Source: JAIEPW01 sp964471915 (GTDB taxonomy: Bacteria; Acidobacteriota; Terriglobia; Bryobacterales; Bryobacteraceae). From it: a stretch of 64,000 nt of DNA. Below, in pieces: positions 33,830 to 42,220 of the stretch. The notes under the pieces were generated by a model, which was not told the origin of the DNA, ran no database searches, and was given only the letters and a program-made list of their open reading frames with translations. The stretch lies in assembly GCA_964471915.1 (NCBI GenBank), contig CAYYID010000004.1:62001-126000 (forward strand), read 5' to 3'. The position numbers and the translations under genes were made by a program. Positions within the stretch are counted from its first letter, which is position 1, and every line of letters starts with the position of its first letter.

Positions 33830-35866
33830 TCACCGCAGGGGTTCGATCCAGGCGATTTCAGCTTCCTGGTCCGGAACCGGGATGCGCAGACCCGTCTCGA
33901 GCAGCGCAGCCCCGGTTAGGGTCAACACCTGGCGCGAATGATCGAAACGCACCCGGTAGGTCCGGCCGGGGTTGAGTCCCCGCAGTTTCACCTGGACCTC
34001 GGTCTGAGGGTTGCCCCAGCGATACGCGAACACCAGCGCGGAATCGGTCGCGGGATCGTAGCTCTCGATGGCGTCGATGAAAGTACCGTCGGGAGCGGGG
34101 GTGAGGTGGAAGACCCGTCCGTCCCGAAGCCGCTCGCGGAGTTGCTTGTACAGCGCGACTTCGGAAGCCGCGAAGCGCAGTTCGCTGCCGTCCATTTCCG
34201 GCAGCCGGTTCATGAAGATCCACGGCCCGCCGAACATGTAGCTCCGCGTGATGTAGGTGGAGAACACGGTGTTCGGCATGTACCGGTCGGTGTACCGCAT
34301 CGGGAAGACGTGGGACATCGCGTGAACCGCCCGGCGCGTGGTCAGCGGGCCGGAATCGTCCGAGGTGATGGACGTGTGGTACTGGCGGACCATGTTGAAG
34401 GTCTGCATGTTGCCGCCGTTTTCGCAGTTCTCCCAGATGACCTCCGGGCGCGCTTTCTGGATCGCCGCCACCACGTAGTTCAGGCCGTCGACCGAGTTGG
34501 CGTAGTTCGAATCCCCCGGGTGGTGCGAGTGCCCCGGATCGGTGCAGCGCTTCACCATGTTCTCGCCGTCCTGCAGGATCCAGTCCACGCCGTACTCGTC
34601 GATGATGCGGATGCCCTCGGAAATCACCCAGTCGCGGGCGGGCTGGTGCGAGAGGCAGAGCGATTCCGCGCCGAAATAAAAGTAACGGTCCGAGGAGCGC
34701 CACTCCGGGAAGAGGTTCATCAGGTCCGAGGCTTCGCCGGCCTCGGCCAACGGAAAGTGGAGCCCGAACTTCATGCCCAGCGAATGCACGTAGTCGGACA
34801 GGGCCTTCAGGCCGCTGGGAAACTTCTTCGGATCGGGACGCCAGTCCCCCAGGTCGCGCGCCCAGCCGAGATCGACGACGAACACCTCGATGCCCAACTG
34901 GGCGGCGAGCTCCGCGTTCTGGCGCAGCGTTTCTTCGTTCAAGTCCTGGAGGTATTGCCAGGAGTCCCACATCACGTAAGGGAAAGGTCCGTCGGGCCGC
35001 GGCTTGGCGATCGCGGCTTCGGCGAAGCGCTGCACGGCGTAGCCCGCGTCGTCCCAGTCGCCGTGGAACAGTCCCGCGAAGGCCCAGGGCCCCGCAAACC
35101 ACTGGCCAGCTTCGACGCCGTGGTACATCTCCGGGATCTCGGAAGAAATCCGCACGGCATCGGAGGCGCGCTCGACGCGCACCGTCGCGCGGCCGTCGAA
35201 CTCCCAGCCGAGGAACAAGCCGCGATCGCCGCCATCGCGCAGCGCGACATACGACATGTGCCGGGCATAGGCGCCGGAGCGGATCTCGGCGGCGTCGCCG
35301 GGTTGCGCCAGCGCGGTCTCGTTCAAGTCGAAGCTCTGCGCTTCGGGGTCCGGCCGCTGCCACTGGTTGGGGTAGAACGCGCGCGCGGGTCCCGAAGCCA
35401 GCGAGAACGCCACAAAGCCCGCGTTCGTCACAAACTCCTGATGCGCCGGCCGCACGAGCGTCTGGCTCCGCACCACGGCATGTCCCTCCCGCAGTTCAAA
35501 GACCGTCTCCACTTCGGCGAGCTTCGCGGCGTCCTCCAACCGGATGTGCAACGCCTTGCCGCCGGCGATAGCCGTGCACTCCTGTCCGGTCAACCGGAAC
35601 CGCGTCTCGCCGTCCAGGCGCGCCTCGCCCAGCCGGATGTCGATCGGCGAGGAGACTCCCGCGGCGTCCCAGCGGTCACCGCCCGTCAGGTCCCGCAGCG
35701 ACAGCAGGGAGAATCGTCCCTCAGCGGTCAGCTCCCAGGTGGCTTCCAGCCGGGCGCTGCGCAGAGTCCAGCGAGAGGGGTTGGATGCAAAGACGCAGGT
35801 CACCTCCGCGGATGCCGGAGTCAGTCCCGCCACAATCAGGCCCAGAAAGAGGACGGAAGATCGCAC
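33830..35866 (-). CDS. GH36-like alpha-galactosidase (melibiase), secreted
   Basis: 678 residues from a GTG at 35866, chosen because a clean signal peptide follows at once (VLFLGLIVAGLTPASA); an in-frame ATG at 35950 would place 28 odd residues before it. An N-terminal beta-sandwich (about 25-270) is followed by the TIM barrel: MWDSWQYL, VFVVDLGWARDLGDW, GLHFPLAEAGE, DWILQDGE (probable nucleophile Asp) and TSDDSGP (acid/base Asp). A C-terminal beta domain closes. It would remove terminal alpha-galactose or a similar sugar in the periplasm. No transporter or other sugar gene is adjacent. Confidence 0.82.
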   Translation of the reverse strand: MRSSVLFLGLIVAGLTPASAEVTCVFASNPSRWTLRSARLEATWELTAEGRFSLLSLRDLTGGDRWDAAGVSSPIDIRLGEARLDGETRFRLTGQECTAIAGGKALHIRLEDAAKLAEVETVFELREGHAVVRSQTLVRPAHQEFVTNAGFVAFSLASGPARAFYPNQWQRPDPEAQSFDLNETALAQPGDAAEIRSGAYARHMSYVALRDGGDRGLFLGWEFDGRATVRVERASDAVRISSEIPEMYHGVEAGQWFAGPWAFAGLFHGDWDDAGYAVQRFAEAAIAKPRPDGPFPYVMWDSWQYLQDLNEETLRQNAELAAQLGIEVFVVDLGWARDLGDWRPDPKKFPSGLKALSDYVHSLGMKFGLHFPLAEAGEASDLMNLFPEWRSSDRYFYFGAESLCLSHQPARDWVISEGIRIIDEYGVDWILQDGENMVKRCTDPGHSHHPGDSNYANSVDGLNYVVAAIQKARPEVIWENCENGGNMQTFNMVRQYHTSITSDDSGPLTTRRAVHAMSHVFPMRYTDRYMPNTVFSTYITRSYMFGGPWIFMNRLPEMDGSELRFAASEVALYKQLRERLRDGRVFHLTPAPDGTFIDAIESYDPATDSALVFAYRWGNPQTEVQVKLRGLNPGRTYRVRFDHSRQVLTLTGAALLETGLRIPVPDQEAEIAWIEPLR

Positions 35867-35997
35867 TCCTCTCTTTATCGAACCGTGCCGTGCGGAACTT
35901 ATGAGAGTAGTGCAAATGCCACGCGGGCGTAGGAACAATCCCCGGGCCATATCTAAGCCGCGCTAACGGCCGGGAATCTGGCGCAACCGCCGCCCGA

Positions 35998-36003
35998 TAT
36001 ACT
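35998..36003 (+). promoter_or_regulatory. -10 element, nearly leaderless
   Basis: TATACT ends 8 nt before the ATG at 36012. Confidence 0.5.
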
Positions 36004-36011
36004 GTAAAGCC

Positions 36012-36845
36012 ATGACCTACGAGCAGATCCTCTACTCCACGGCGGGGAGTGTTGCCACCATCACCTTGAACCGTCCGGACAAGCTGAACGCCTGGACCCG
36101 GCAGATGGAAGGGGAGTTCACGGACGCGGTCCGCACAGCCGCCGCCGATGACGGCGTGCGGGCGATCATCATCACGGGCGCGGGCAAGGGCTTTTGCGCC
36201 GGGGCGGACATGTCGCTGCTGAGCGCGGCGGCCTCCGGCGCCGGGGCGAGCGGGGATGGTGCGGGGTCGCCGCTGGAGGCGAACGTCGATTTCGCCCCCG
36301 AAGCGCGCGCGGATTTCCGCAAGAAGCACGCCTGGCTGGTGAGTGTGCCCAAGCCCGTGATCGCGGCGATCAACGGGCCGTCGGTAGGGCTCGGATTCGT
36401 GATTCCGTTGTATTGCGACTTTCGTATCGCGGCGGAGTCCGCGAAGTTCTCGGTGATCTTCTCCAAGCGGGGTCTGGTGGCGGAGTATGGGCTGGCGTGG
36501 ATCCTGCCGCGGATCGTGGGCTTGCCGAACGCGATCGACCTGGTGTTCACGTCGCGACTGATCGATGCGGCGGAGGCGCAGAAGATGGGTCTGGTGAGCC
36601 GGGTACTGCCGGACGCGGACTTTGCGGGTGCCGCGCAGGCGTTCGCGCAGGAACTAGCGAACACGGTGTCGCCGCGGTCGCTGCGGGTGATGAAGCGGCA
36701 GATGTATGAGGCACAGTTGGAGGGTCTGGGTCCGTCGGTGGATCTGGCGATGGAGGAGATGCGATTGAGCTTCTCGGGTGAGGACTTCAAGGAAGGCGTG
36801 GCGCACTTCCTGGAGAAGCGGGCCCCGAAGTTCACGGGCCGGTAA
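36012..36845 (+). CDS. Enoyl-CoA hydratase/isomerase
   Basis: 277 residues, crotonase superfamily. ITGAGKGFCAGADMSLL supplies the first oxyanion-hole segment; PVIAAINGPSVGLGFVI the second. The region of the two hydratase glutamates is FSKRGLVAEYGLAWILPRIVG, with the second glutamate present in AEYG and the first not obvious. A 20-residue Gly/Ala-rich loop (GAGASGDGAGS) interrupts the usual helix. Acts on acyl-CoA thioesters; exact reaction unclear. Stands alone, followed by a hairpin that is part of the repeat element. Confidence 0.88.
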   Translation: MTYEQILYSTAGSVATITLNRPDKLNAWTRQMEGEFTDAVRTAAADDGVRAIIITGAGKGFCAGADMSLLSAAASGAGASGDGAGSPLEANVDFAPEARADFRKKHAWLVSVPKPVIAAINGPSVGLGFVIPLYCDFRIAAESAKFSVIFSKRGLVAEYGLAWILPRIVGLPNAIDLVFTSRLIDAAEAQKMGLVSRVLPDADFAGAAQAFAQELANTVSPRSLRVMKRQMYEAQLEGLGPSVDLAMEEMRLSFSGEDFKEGVAHFLEKRAPKFTGR

Positions 36846-36846
36846 G

Positions 36847-36878
36847 AAACCCGGGACAGTTCCGGGTGCCCGGGTTTT
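36847..36878 (+). terminator. Terminator-like hairpin formed by the repeat arm
   Basis: AAACCCGGG and CCCGGGTTT are perfect 9-bp arms 1 nt after the hydratase stop and are followed by T. The hairpin is made from the left outer arm of the nested repeat, so the element supplies the gene's terminator. Confidence 0.6.
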
Positions 36879-37162
36879 CCCGTCGCTAAAATATTGATTC
36901 TGTTGAGGCTTGGGGCGACGTCCGACGCCGGACGCCTCGGCCTTGGGTCGCGTAAAAACCAGGGACAGTTCCGGATTTTCCGGTTTCCGAGCGGAACCGA
37001 AACCGAATCAATTATTTGGCGACAAGTGAACCCGGAAAATCCGGAACTGTCCCTGGTTTTGGGACTGCTTTGGGTTTGGGCTCGGCGTTTTGACGAACGC
37101 CTATATGAGCCAGTAAGTTACGGCAACGCGAAATTCGGAGCACCCGGAACTGTCCCGGGTTT
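36847..37162. repeat. Nested inverted-repeat element (REP/MITE-like)
   Basis: Outer arms 36847-36868 and 37141-37162 are a perfect 22-bp inverted repeat; inner arms 36955-36983 and 37032-37060 are a perfect 29-bp inverted repeat with a 48-nt loop. All four arms contain the 13-bp core GGGACAGTTCCGG, twice in each orientation. No transposase is encoded. The 316-bp element fills the whole gap between the hydratase and the methyltransferase stop codons. Confidence 0.9.
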
Positions 37163-38404
37163 TTACAAAATCAGCCAGCCTTTGCGGAGCGCCGTGCGGA
37201 CCAACTCCACCGGCGCGCCGCTGGACCCCACGCTCGACGACCCATCCACGCCGTCCAGCGCCGCCTTATCCGCCGCCCCAATCGAAGACCACCCGCACAA
37301 GGACCCCGGGTCTCCCCGCACGTATAGTTCGTCGCCCTCCCCATAGCTCGTCAGCCCCGGAGCCCAGCGGAGCCGCGCCTCCAGCAACGCTTCCGCCTCG
37401 CCGTGCAACAACTCGAACGCCGCCAGCAGCGCGTCCAGCCGCTCCGGCGACACCGCGTCCCAATCGTCCGCCGGCGCCGCAAAGCGATCGGCCCACCCGT
37501 CGCCCGCGCAGCGCTCAACGATGTTCAGGCTCTGCCGCGTCCCGTGCGCCTCCCGCCGATTCGTCTGCAGCTCCAGAATCCGGACTCCGGGCGCGGGCGC
37601 GTGTTCCTGATTGGCCGGCCAGGACGTGAACACCAGGCCGCGGCCGTGCGCGGTCAAATGCCCCGGCAGGCCGTCCATGACGCGCCGGGCGATCTCATCG
37701 CCGCGTGGACCGCCGTGCAGAAACGTCTGGCCGCCGCCCTGGTAGGAATCGGGATAGTAGGGCGGTTGCGAGACGGCGAGGTCGAAAAGCTCCCCCGCCA
37801 CCGGCGCATAGGCATCGCCGCAGCGGAAGTCCGCGTTCGTGACGCCGTTCCCGCGCGCATTGAAGTGCGCCAGCACCACCGCACGGGGATTGATGTCGGT
37901 GCCGATGGCTTCGCGGCTATCCGCGGCCAGCAGCAGCGCGAGCGTGCCCGCGCCGCAGCCCAGGTCAAGGACACGACGCGCGGGCCGCCGCGCAGCGCGG
38001 TACAGGATCGCCGTCGTTTCGCCCGCGCCCATCACCGCGTCGGGATCTCCGGTGAGGTAGTCGCTGAACAGGTACAGGCCGGCGGCCAGTCCCAGGTGAA
38101 ACGGCGCCCGGATCCCCCCTTCCGCCTCGACGAGCAGACCGCACGCGACCGCCGTAGCGACCTCGGCGCGGCCCAGCACGCCGGCATCCGGCTCCGTGGT
38201 CCCGCAGAAGAACAGCCGCACCGCCACCGCCAGCGCATCGTCCCGATAGGCGGCCTCGCGCGTGGGCGCCGCCGGACCCCGCAGGTCCATGGGGCCGTCG
38301 GTCAGCGCGCTCAGCGCCGCCCGGTCCAGGCCAAGATCGCGCAGCCAGCCGCCGGGAAATCCCAGGGGCAGGCGGCACAGATCTCCGGCGTATGGAAGCG
38401 GCAC
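37163..38404 (-). CDS. Class I methyltransferase (MTS/HemK-like small domain)
   Basis: 413 residues from a GTG at 38404, supported by a -10-like TAGGAT (38417-38412) 7 nt before it. An N-terminal region of about 130 residues is followed by the SAM-binding motif RVLDLGCGAGTLALLLA, acid IGTDINPRA, and VSQPPYYPDSYQGG in place of the usual NPPY of N5-glutamine/N6-adenine methyltransferases. The substrate is unknown. The stop codon TAA touches the end of the nested repeat. Confidence 0.8.
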   Translation of the reverse strand: MPLPYAGDLCRLPLGFPGGWLRDLGLDRAALSALTDGPMDLRGPAAPTREAAYRDDALAVAVRLFFCGTTEPDAGVLGRAEVATAVACGLLVEAEGGIRAPFHLGLAAGLYLFSDYLTGDPDAVMGAGETTAILYRAARRPARRVLDLGCGAGTLALLLAADSREAIGTDINPRAVVLAHFNARGNGVTNADFRCGDAYAPVAGELFDLAVSQPPYYPDSYQGGGQTFLHGGPRGDEIARRVMDGLPGHLTAHGRGLVFTSWPANQEHAPAPGVRILELQTNRREAHGTRQSLNIVERCAGDGWADRFAAPADDWDAVSPERLDALLAAFELLHGEAEALLEARLRWAPGLTSYGEGDELYVRGDPGSLCGWSSIGAADKAALDGVDGSSSVGSSGAPVELVRTALRKGWLIL

Positions 38405-38406
38405 CG

Positions 38407-38417
38407 AGTCTATCCTA
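38407..38417. promoter_or_regulatory. Overlapping divergent -10 hexamers
   Basis: TATCCT on the plus strand (38411-38416) and TAGGAT on the minus strand (38417-38412) share five bases. The plus hexamer ends 10 nt before the ATG at 38427 and the minus one ends 7 nt before the GTG at 38404. The two divergent genes are separated by only 22 nt, so both promoters occupy the same site. Confidence 0.5.
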
Positions 38418-38426
38418 ACTTGAGGG

Positions 38427-40118
38427 ATGGCCCTCGATGGTTTGCAACAATGGACCATGGCGAAGCCCGCGGTCCTGACAGTGGACGACGACCTCGACGT
38501 GCTCCGTTCCGTCGAGCGGGACCTCCGCAAGCGGTACGGCAGCCAGTACCGGATCCTGCGGGCCGTCTCCGGAGCCGAAGCCCTCGACACGCTCCGCCAG
38601 CTGCAGCTCCGCAACGACCCCGTCGCGCTGCTGGTGGCCGACCAGCGCATGCCCGGCATGAACGGGGTCGAGTTCCTGGGCGAGGCGCTGCGCGTCTTCC
38701 CGGACGCGCGGCGCGTGCTCTTGACCGCCTACGCCGATACCGACGCCGCCATCCAGGCCATCAACACGGTGCGCCTCGATCACTACCTCATGAAGCCCTG
38801 GGATCCCCCGGAGCACAACCTCTATCCGGTGCTCGACGATCTGCTGGCGGACTGGCAGGCAAGCTACCGCCCGCCCTTCGAGGGCATCCGCGTGATCGGA
38901 CACCGCTGGTCGCCGCGGGCCCACGCCCTGCGCGACTTCCTGGGCCGGAATCAGCTCCCCTTCCACTGGCTGGACGCCGAGGCGGCCACCGAAGAGGCGC
39001 GCCGGCTGCTCGAAGCGCTTGGCGAAACGCCGCTGCCCGCCGTGGTATTCCCGGACGGCGCCGCGCTGGGCAATCCCTCGCCGGAACAAGTGGCGGCCAA
39101 AGCCGGGCTGAAGACGCGTGCCGAAACCAGCTTCTATGACCTGACGATTGTCGGCGCGGGGCCCGCGGGCCTCGCGGCGGCGGTTTACGGCGCGTCCGAA
39201 GGACTCAAAACGCTGCTGCTCGACCGCGAAGCTCCGGGCGGGCAGGCCGGCATGAGTTCGCGCATCGAGAACTACCTCGGCTTCCCCGCGGGCCTCACCG
39301 GCGCGGACCTGGCGCGCCGCGCCGCCGCGCAGGTGCGCCGTTTCGGCGCGGAAGTGCTGGCGCCCCAGGAAGTGGTGGGGCTGCGCGTCGAAGGTCCCTA
39401 CCGGATCCTCACGCTGCGCGACGGTACCCAGGTCTCGAGCCATGCCGTGCTGCTCGCCACGGGCCTCGCGTGGCGGAAACTGGAGGCGCCGGGCGTCGAC
39501 CGGCTGACCGGCGCCGGCGTTTACTATGGCGCGGCCATGACCGAAGCGCTCACCTGCCAGGACCAGGAGGTGCTGATCGTCGGCGGCGCGAACTCGGCCG
39601 GCCAGGCCGCGGTGTTCTTCGCCGGCTACGCCCGGCGGATCCGCATGCTGGTGCGCGCGGCGTCGCTGGTCGAGTCGATGTCGCAATACCTGATCGAACA
39701 GATCGCCGAGTTGCCAAACATCACCGTGGAGACGCAGGCCGAGGTGGTCGAGGTGCTGGGCGCGGAACGGCTGGAAGCCGTGCGGGTGCGCAATCGTATC
39801 AGCGGCGAAACCCGGGAAGAGCCGGCGGCCGCGCTCTTCATCTTCATCGGCGCGGCCCCCTGCACCCAGTGGCTGGAAGGCGTGGTGCCGCTCGACGAGC
39901 GGGGCTTCGTGCGCACCGGGCCGGACCTGCCGCGCGCGAACGGCCGTGTAAAGGGCTGGCCCCTGGACCGGGAGCCTTACCTGCTCGAAACCGCCGTGCC
40001 TGGCGTGTTCGCGGCCGGCGATACGCGGCACGGATCGGTGAAGCGCGTGGCTTCGAGCGTCGGCGAGGGCTCGATCTGCGTGCAGATGGTCCACCAATAC
40101 CTGAGCGACGTGAGGTGA
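38427..40118 (+). CDS. Response regulator fused to a thioredoxin-reductase-like flavoprotein
   Basis: 563 residues. Residues 13-140 are a receiver domain with acidic pocket Asp20-22, phospho-acceptor Asp72, Thr100 and Lys123. Residues 150-215 resemble a glutaredoxin/thioredoxin fold but the active-site Cys are replaced (RWSPRAHALR). Residues 238-560 are a TrxR-like FAD/NAD(P)H domain: IVGAGPAGLAAAVYG, NADPH motif VGGANSAGQAA and FAAGDTRHG. The CxxC of thioredoxin reductase is missing; the site reads GVYYGAAMTEAL. So a phosphorylation-controlled oxidoreductase without the disulfide relay is likely. An ATG at 38457 is another possible start. The histidine kinase starts 4 nt downstream. Confidence 0.88.
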   Translation: MALDGLQQWTMAKPAVLTVDDDLDVLRSVERDLRKRYGSQYRILRAVSGAEALDTLRQLQLRNDPVALLVADQRMPGMNGVEFLGEALRVFPDARRVLLTAYADTDAAIQAINTVRLDHYLMKPWDPPEHNLYPVLDDLLADWQASYRPPFEGIRVIGHRWSPRAHALRDFLGRNQLPFHWLDAEAATEEARRLLEALGETPLPAVVFPDGAALGNPSPEQVAAKAGLKTRAETSFYDLTIVGAGPAGLAAAVYGASEGLKTLLLDREAPGGQAGMSSRIENYLGFPAGLTGADLARRAAAQVRRFGAEVLAPQEVVGLRVEGPYRILTLRDGTQVSSHAVLLATGLAWRKLEAPGVDRLTGAGVYYGAAMTEALTCQDQEVLIVGGANSAGQAAVFFAGYARRIRMLVRAASLVESMSQYLIEQIAELPNITVETQAEVVEVLGAERLEAVRVRNRISGETREEPAAALFIFIGAAPCTQWLEGVVPLDERGFVRTGPDLPRANGRVKGWPLDREPYLLETAVPGVFAAGDTRHGSVKRVASSVGEGSICVQMVHQYLSDVR

Positions 40119-40122
40119 CGCG

Positions 40123-41514
40123 ATGACGCTGCACGATCCCGCCGAAGAGTCCTTGTTCCCGGCCCTACCCGAGGACGTGCTGGAGAGCCTGCCGCAGTAC
40201 GGCGAGGTGATCGAGCTCGCCGACGGCGCAGCGGCGTTCCGCGAGGGCGAGTCCGACTACCCTTTCTTCGCCGTGCTGGAAGGCACGCTCAAGATCGTGA
40301 AGCGCTTCGGCCAGGAGGAACGCACGCTCGCGCAGCACCGCCGCGGCCACTTCGCGGGCGAAATCTCCATGCTCACCGGCGGACCGGCCATCGCCTCGGG
40401 CATCGCGGCGGGCCCGGTGAAGCTGGTGCGGATCCCCAACGCCGGCTTCCGCAAGTTCGCCGCCGAAGGATCGCCGATGGCGCGCCTGGTGCTGACGGCG
40501 ATGGCCGGCCGGTCCCGCGACGTAGAGGCGCAGTCGCGCCAGCAGGAAAAACTGGCCTCGCTCGGCAAGCTGGCGGCGGGCTTGGCCCACGAACTCAACA
40601 ATCCGGCGGCCGCCGCGCGCCGCACCGCGGGCCTGCTCCGCGAAACCGTCACCGGCCTGCGCAAGGACGCGCTCGATCACGACGAGCGGCTGGATGCCGC
40701 GGCCCGGCATGTCGCCTGCGGCTTCTACGAGGATCTCGAACGGCATCCGCGCACCCTCGATCCGCTGGCCCGCTCCGATCGCGAGCAAGAGATCGGCGAA
40801 TGGCTGGAAGCGCGCGGCTGTGCGCAGGCCTGGGACCACGCGGTGACGCTCGCCGCCGCCGGGCTCACCGTCGCCGAACTCGACGCCCTGGCCGCGCAAC
40901 TGGCCCCCGAGGCGCTCCACGCCGTCGTCACCTGGCTGGAGGCGACCATCCGCGTCCACGAACTCGCCGCGGAGCTCGAATCCGCCACCGGCCGCATCTC
41001 GGAGCTGGTGCTCGCCATGAAAGAGTACAGCTACATGGATCGCGCCGACTTCGTCGAAGCCGACATCCACCAGGGCCTGGAGACCACGTTGAAGATCTTC
41101 GCGCCACGCTTCAAGAGTGGCGTCAAGGTCGAGCGGCGCTACGACCCGCGCGCCCCGAAGATCTGCGCCTACGCGAGCGAACTGAACCAGGTCTGGACCA
41201 ACCTGATCGACAACGCCATCGACGCCATGCACGGCAAAGGCACCCTGACCATCGCCACCCGCGGCGAAGGCGACGGCATCGCGGTCGAGATCGGCGACAC
41301 CGGCGCAGGCATCCCGCCCGAGATCCAGTCGCGGATTTTCGATCCGTTCTTCACCACCAAAGGCGTCGGCCAGGGCACCGGACTGGGGTTGGACATTTCG
41401 TGGCGGATCGTGACGCGCCGGCACCGCGGAACCATCACGGTGCAGTCGCGCCCGGGAGATACGCGGTTTACGGTGCGGCTGCCGCTGCAGCCGCCGAAGG
41501 AGTCCGACTTATGA
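40123..41514 (+). CDS. Sensor histidine kinase with cyclic-nucleotide-binding-like input domain
   Basis: 463 residues. Residues 10-130 form a cNMP-binding/CRP-like beta-roll (FREGESDYPFFAVLEGTLKI, GHFAGEISMLTGG); the phosphate-binding arginine expected after GE is not present (GGPAIASG), so the ligand may differ. The dimerisation helix carries LASLGKLAAGLAHELNNPAA with His156. The ATPase domain has NQVWTNLIDNAIDAM, DTGAGIPP, FDPFFTTK and GTGLGL. No transmembrane helix, so soluble. It is the natural kinase for the receiver domain encoded just upstream. Confidence 0.9.
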   Translation: MTLHDPAEESLFPALPEDVLESLPQYGEVIELADGAAAFREGESDYPFFAVLEGTLKIVKRFGQEERTLAQHRRGHFAGEISMLTGGPAIASGIAAGPVKLVRIPNAGFRKFAAEGSPMARLVLTAMAGRSRDVEAQSRQQEKLASLGKLAAGLAHELNNPAAAARRTAGLLRETVTGLRKDALDHDERLDAAARHVACGFYEDLERHPRTLDPLARSDREQEIGEWLEARGCAQAWDHAVTLAAAGLTVAELDALAAQLAPEALHAVVTWLEATIRVHELAAELESATGRISELVLAMKEYSYMDRADFVEADIHQGLETTLKIFAPRFKSGVKVERRYDPRAPKICAYASELNQVWTNLIDNAIDAMHGKGTLTIATRGEGDGIAVEIGDTGAGIPPEIQSRIFDPFFTTKGVGQGTGLGLDISWRIVTRRHRGTITVQSRPGDTRFTVRLPLQPPKESDL

Positions 41515-41762
41515 CCTGCTCGCACATGGACCAGATCCGGGGCGTGAAGCCGAATACGAAGGGGTGTGAAGAGTGCCTCAAAACCGGGGGCCGGTGGGTC
41601 CACCTGCGGCTGTGCCTCACCTGCGGACACGTGGGCTGTTGCGATTCGTCGCCGAACCGGCATGCGACCAAGCACTTTCATGCGACCGGGCACCCGATTA
41701 TGCAATCGATCGAGCGGGGCGAGGACTGGCGCTGGTGCTTCGTGGATCAGGTGGAGCCGTGA
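41511..41762 (+). CDS. UBP-type zinc-finger protein
   Basis: 83 residues consisting of one zf-UBP domain: Cys3 and His5, Cys19 and Cys22, Cys35 and Cys38, Cys43, His51, His57 and His61 in the order expected for this finger. In eukaryotes it binds the free C-terminal tail of ubiquitin. Bacterial stand-alone copies have no known ligand. Start overlaps the kinase stop (ATGA), so it belongs to the same operon and could be a partner or redox/metal sensor of the kinase-flavoprotein pair. Confidence 0.88.
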   Translation: MTCSHMDQIRGVKPNTKGCEECLKTGGRWVHLRLCLTCGHVGCCDSSPNRHATKHFHATGHPIMQSIERGEDWRWCFVDQVEP

Positions 41763-42019
41763 GGTTGCCCGCCGAGCAGCAGCAACGACTGCAGGAGCAT
41801 CCGATGCGGGAAGCGCTTGAGTTTGCGGAGCGGGATCTGGAGATGGCCGCCGAGTGGTTGCCGCTGGAAGAAGAAGTTTGGCGGAACTGCAAGAAGCCCC
41901 CAGGTAAGGGACCGTGGTCCGGCGATCCGCCTGCCCTAGGTGGCGGGACGGCCGCCGGAAAGTGTATACTACGAGAGAACGACTTGACGAAAGGTGTGTC
42001 TGCCGGCGTCCGCGATTGA
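41759..42019 (+). CDS. Possible short ORF downstream of the UBP gene
   Basis: 86 residues from a GTG overlapping the UBP stop as GTGA. The first 55 residues are acidic, helical and coiled-coil-like (QQQRLQEHPMREALEFAERD). The last 20 residues extend over the rpmH promoter. The overlap arrangement supports it; composition does not settle the matter. Probably real only in its first part or spurious. Confidence 0.3.
   Translation: MRLPAEQQQRLQEHPMREALEFAERDLEMAAEWLPLEEEVWRNCKKPPGKGPWSGDPPALGGGTAAGKCILRENDLTKGVSAGVRD
41965..41970 (+). promoter_or_regulatory. Promoter -10 of the rpmH cluster
   Basis: TATACT 76 nt before the rpmH ATG, so this cluster has a real leader of about 70 nt, unlike the leaderless genes. 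No -35 recognised. Confidence 0.5.
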
Positions 42020-42046
42020 GCCATTGCCGGAAGTCCTAGAAAAGAA

Positions 42047-42220
42047 ATGCCGAAGCGTACTTTCCAGCCCAACAACCGCAAGCGCGCCAAAACGCACGGT
42101 TTCCGCGCCCGGATGAAGAGCAAGGACGGGCAGACCGTGCTGAGCCGCCGCCGGGCGAAGGGCCGGCACAAGCTGACGGTAAGTGACGAGCGAGCGGTCC
42201 GTTACGCCAAGCAGCAATAA
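42047..42220 (+). CDS. rpmH: Ribosomal protein L34
   Basis: 57 residues: MPKRTFQPNNRKRAKTHGFR followed by RMKSKDGQTVLSRRRAKGRH, the invariant L34 sequence. The last 14 residues (TVSDERAVRYAKQQ) are an extension beyond the usual length of about 44-46. Binds 23S rRNA. Its last 38 nt overlap rnpA. Confidence 0.96.
   Translation: MPKRTFQPNNRKRAKTHGFRARMKSKDGQTVLSRRRAKGRHKLTVSDERAVRYAKQQ

Noticed and set aside
36894..37346. Open frame across the nested repeat
   Set aside because: Its sequence is just the repeat arms translated, running into the methyltransferase 3' end; no start signal.
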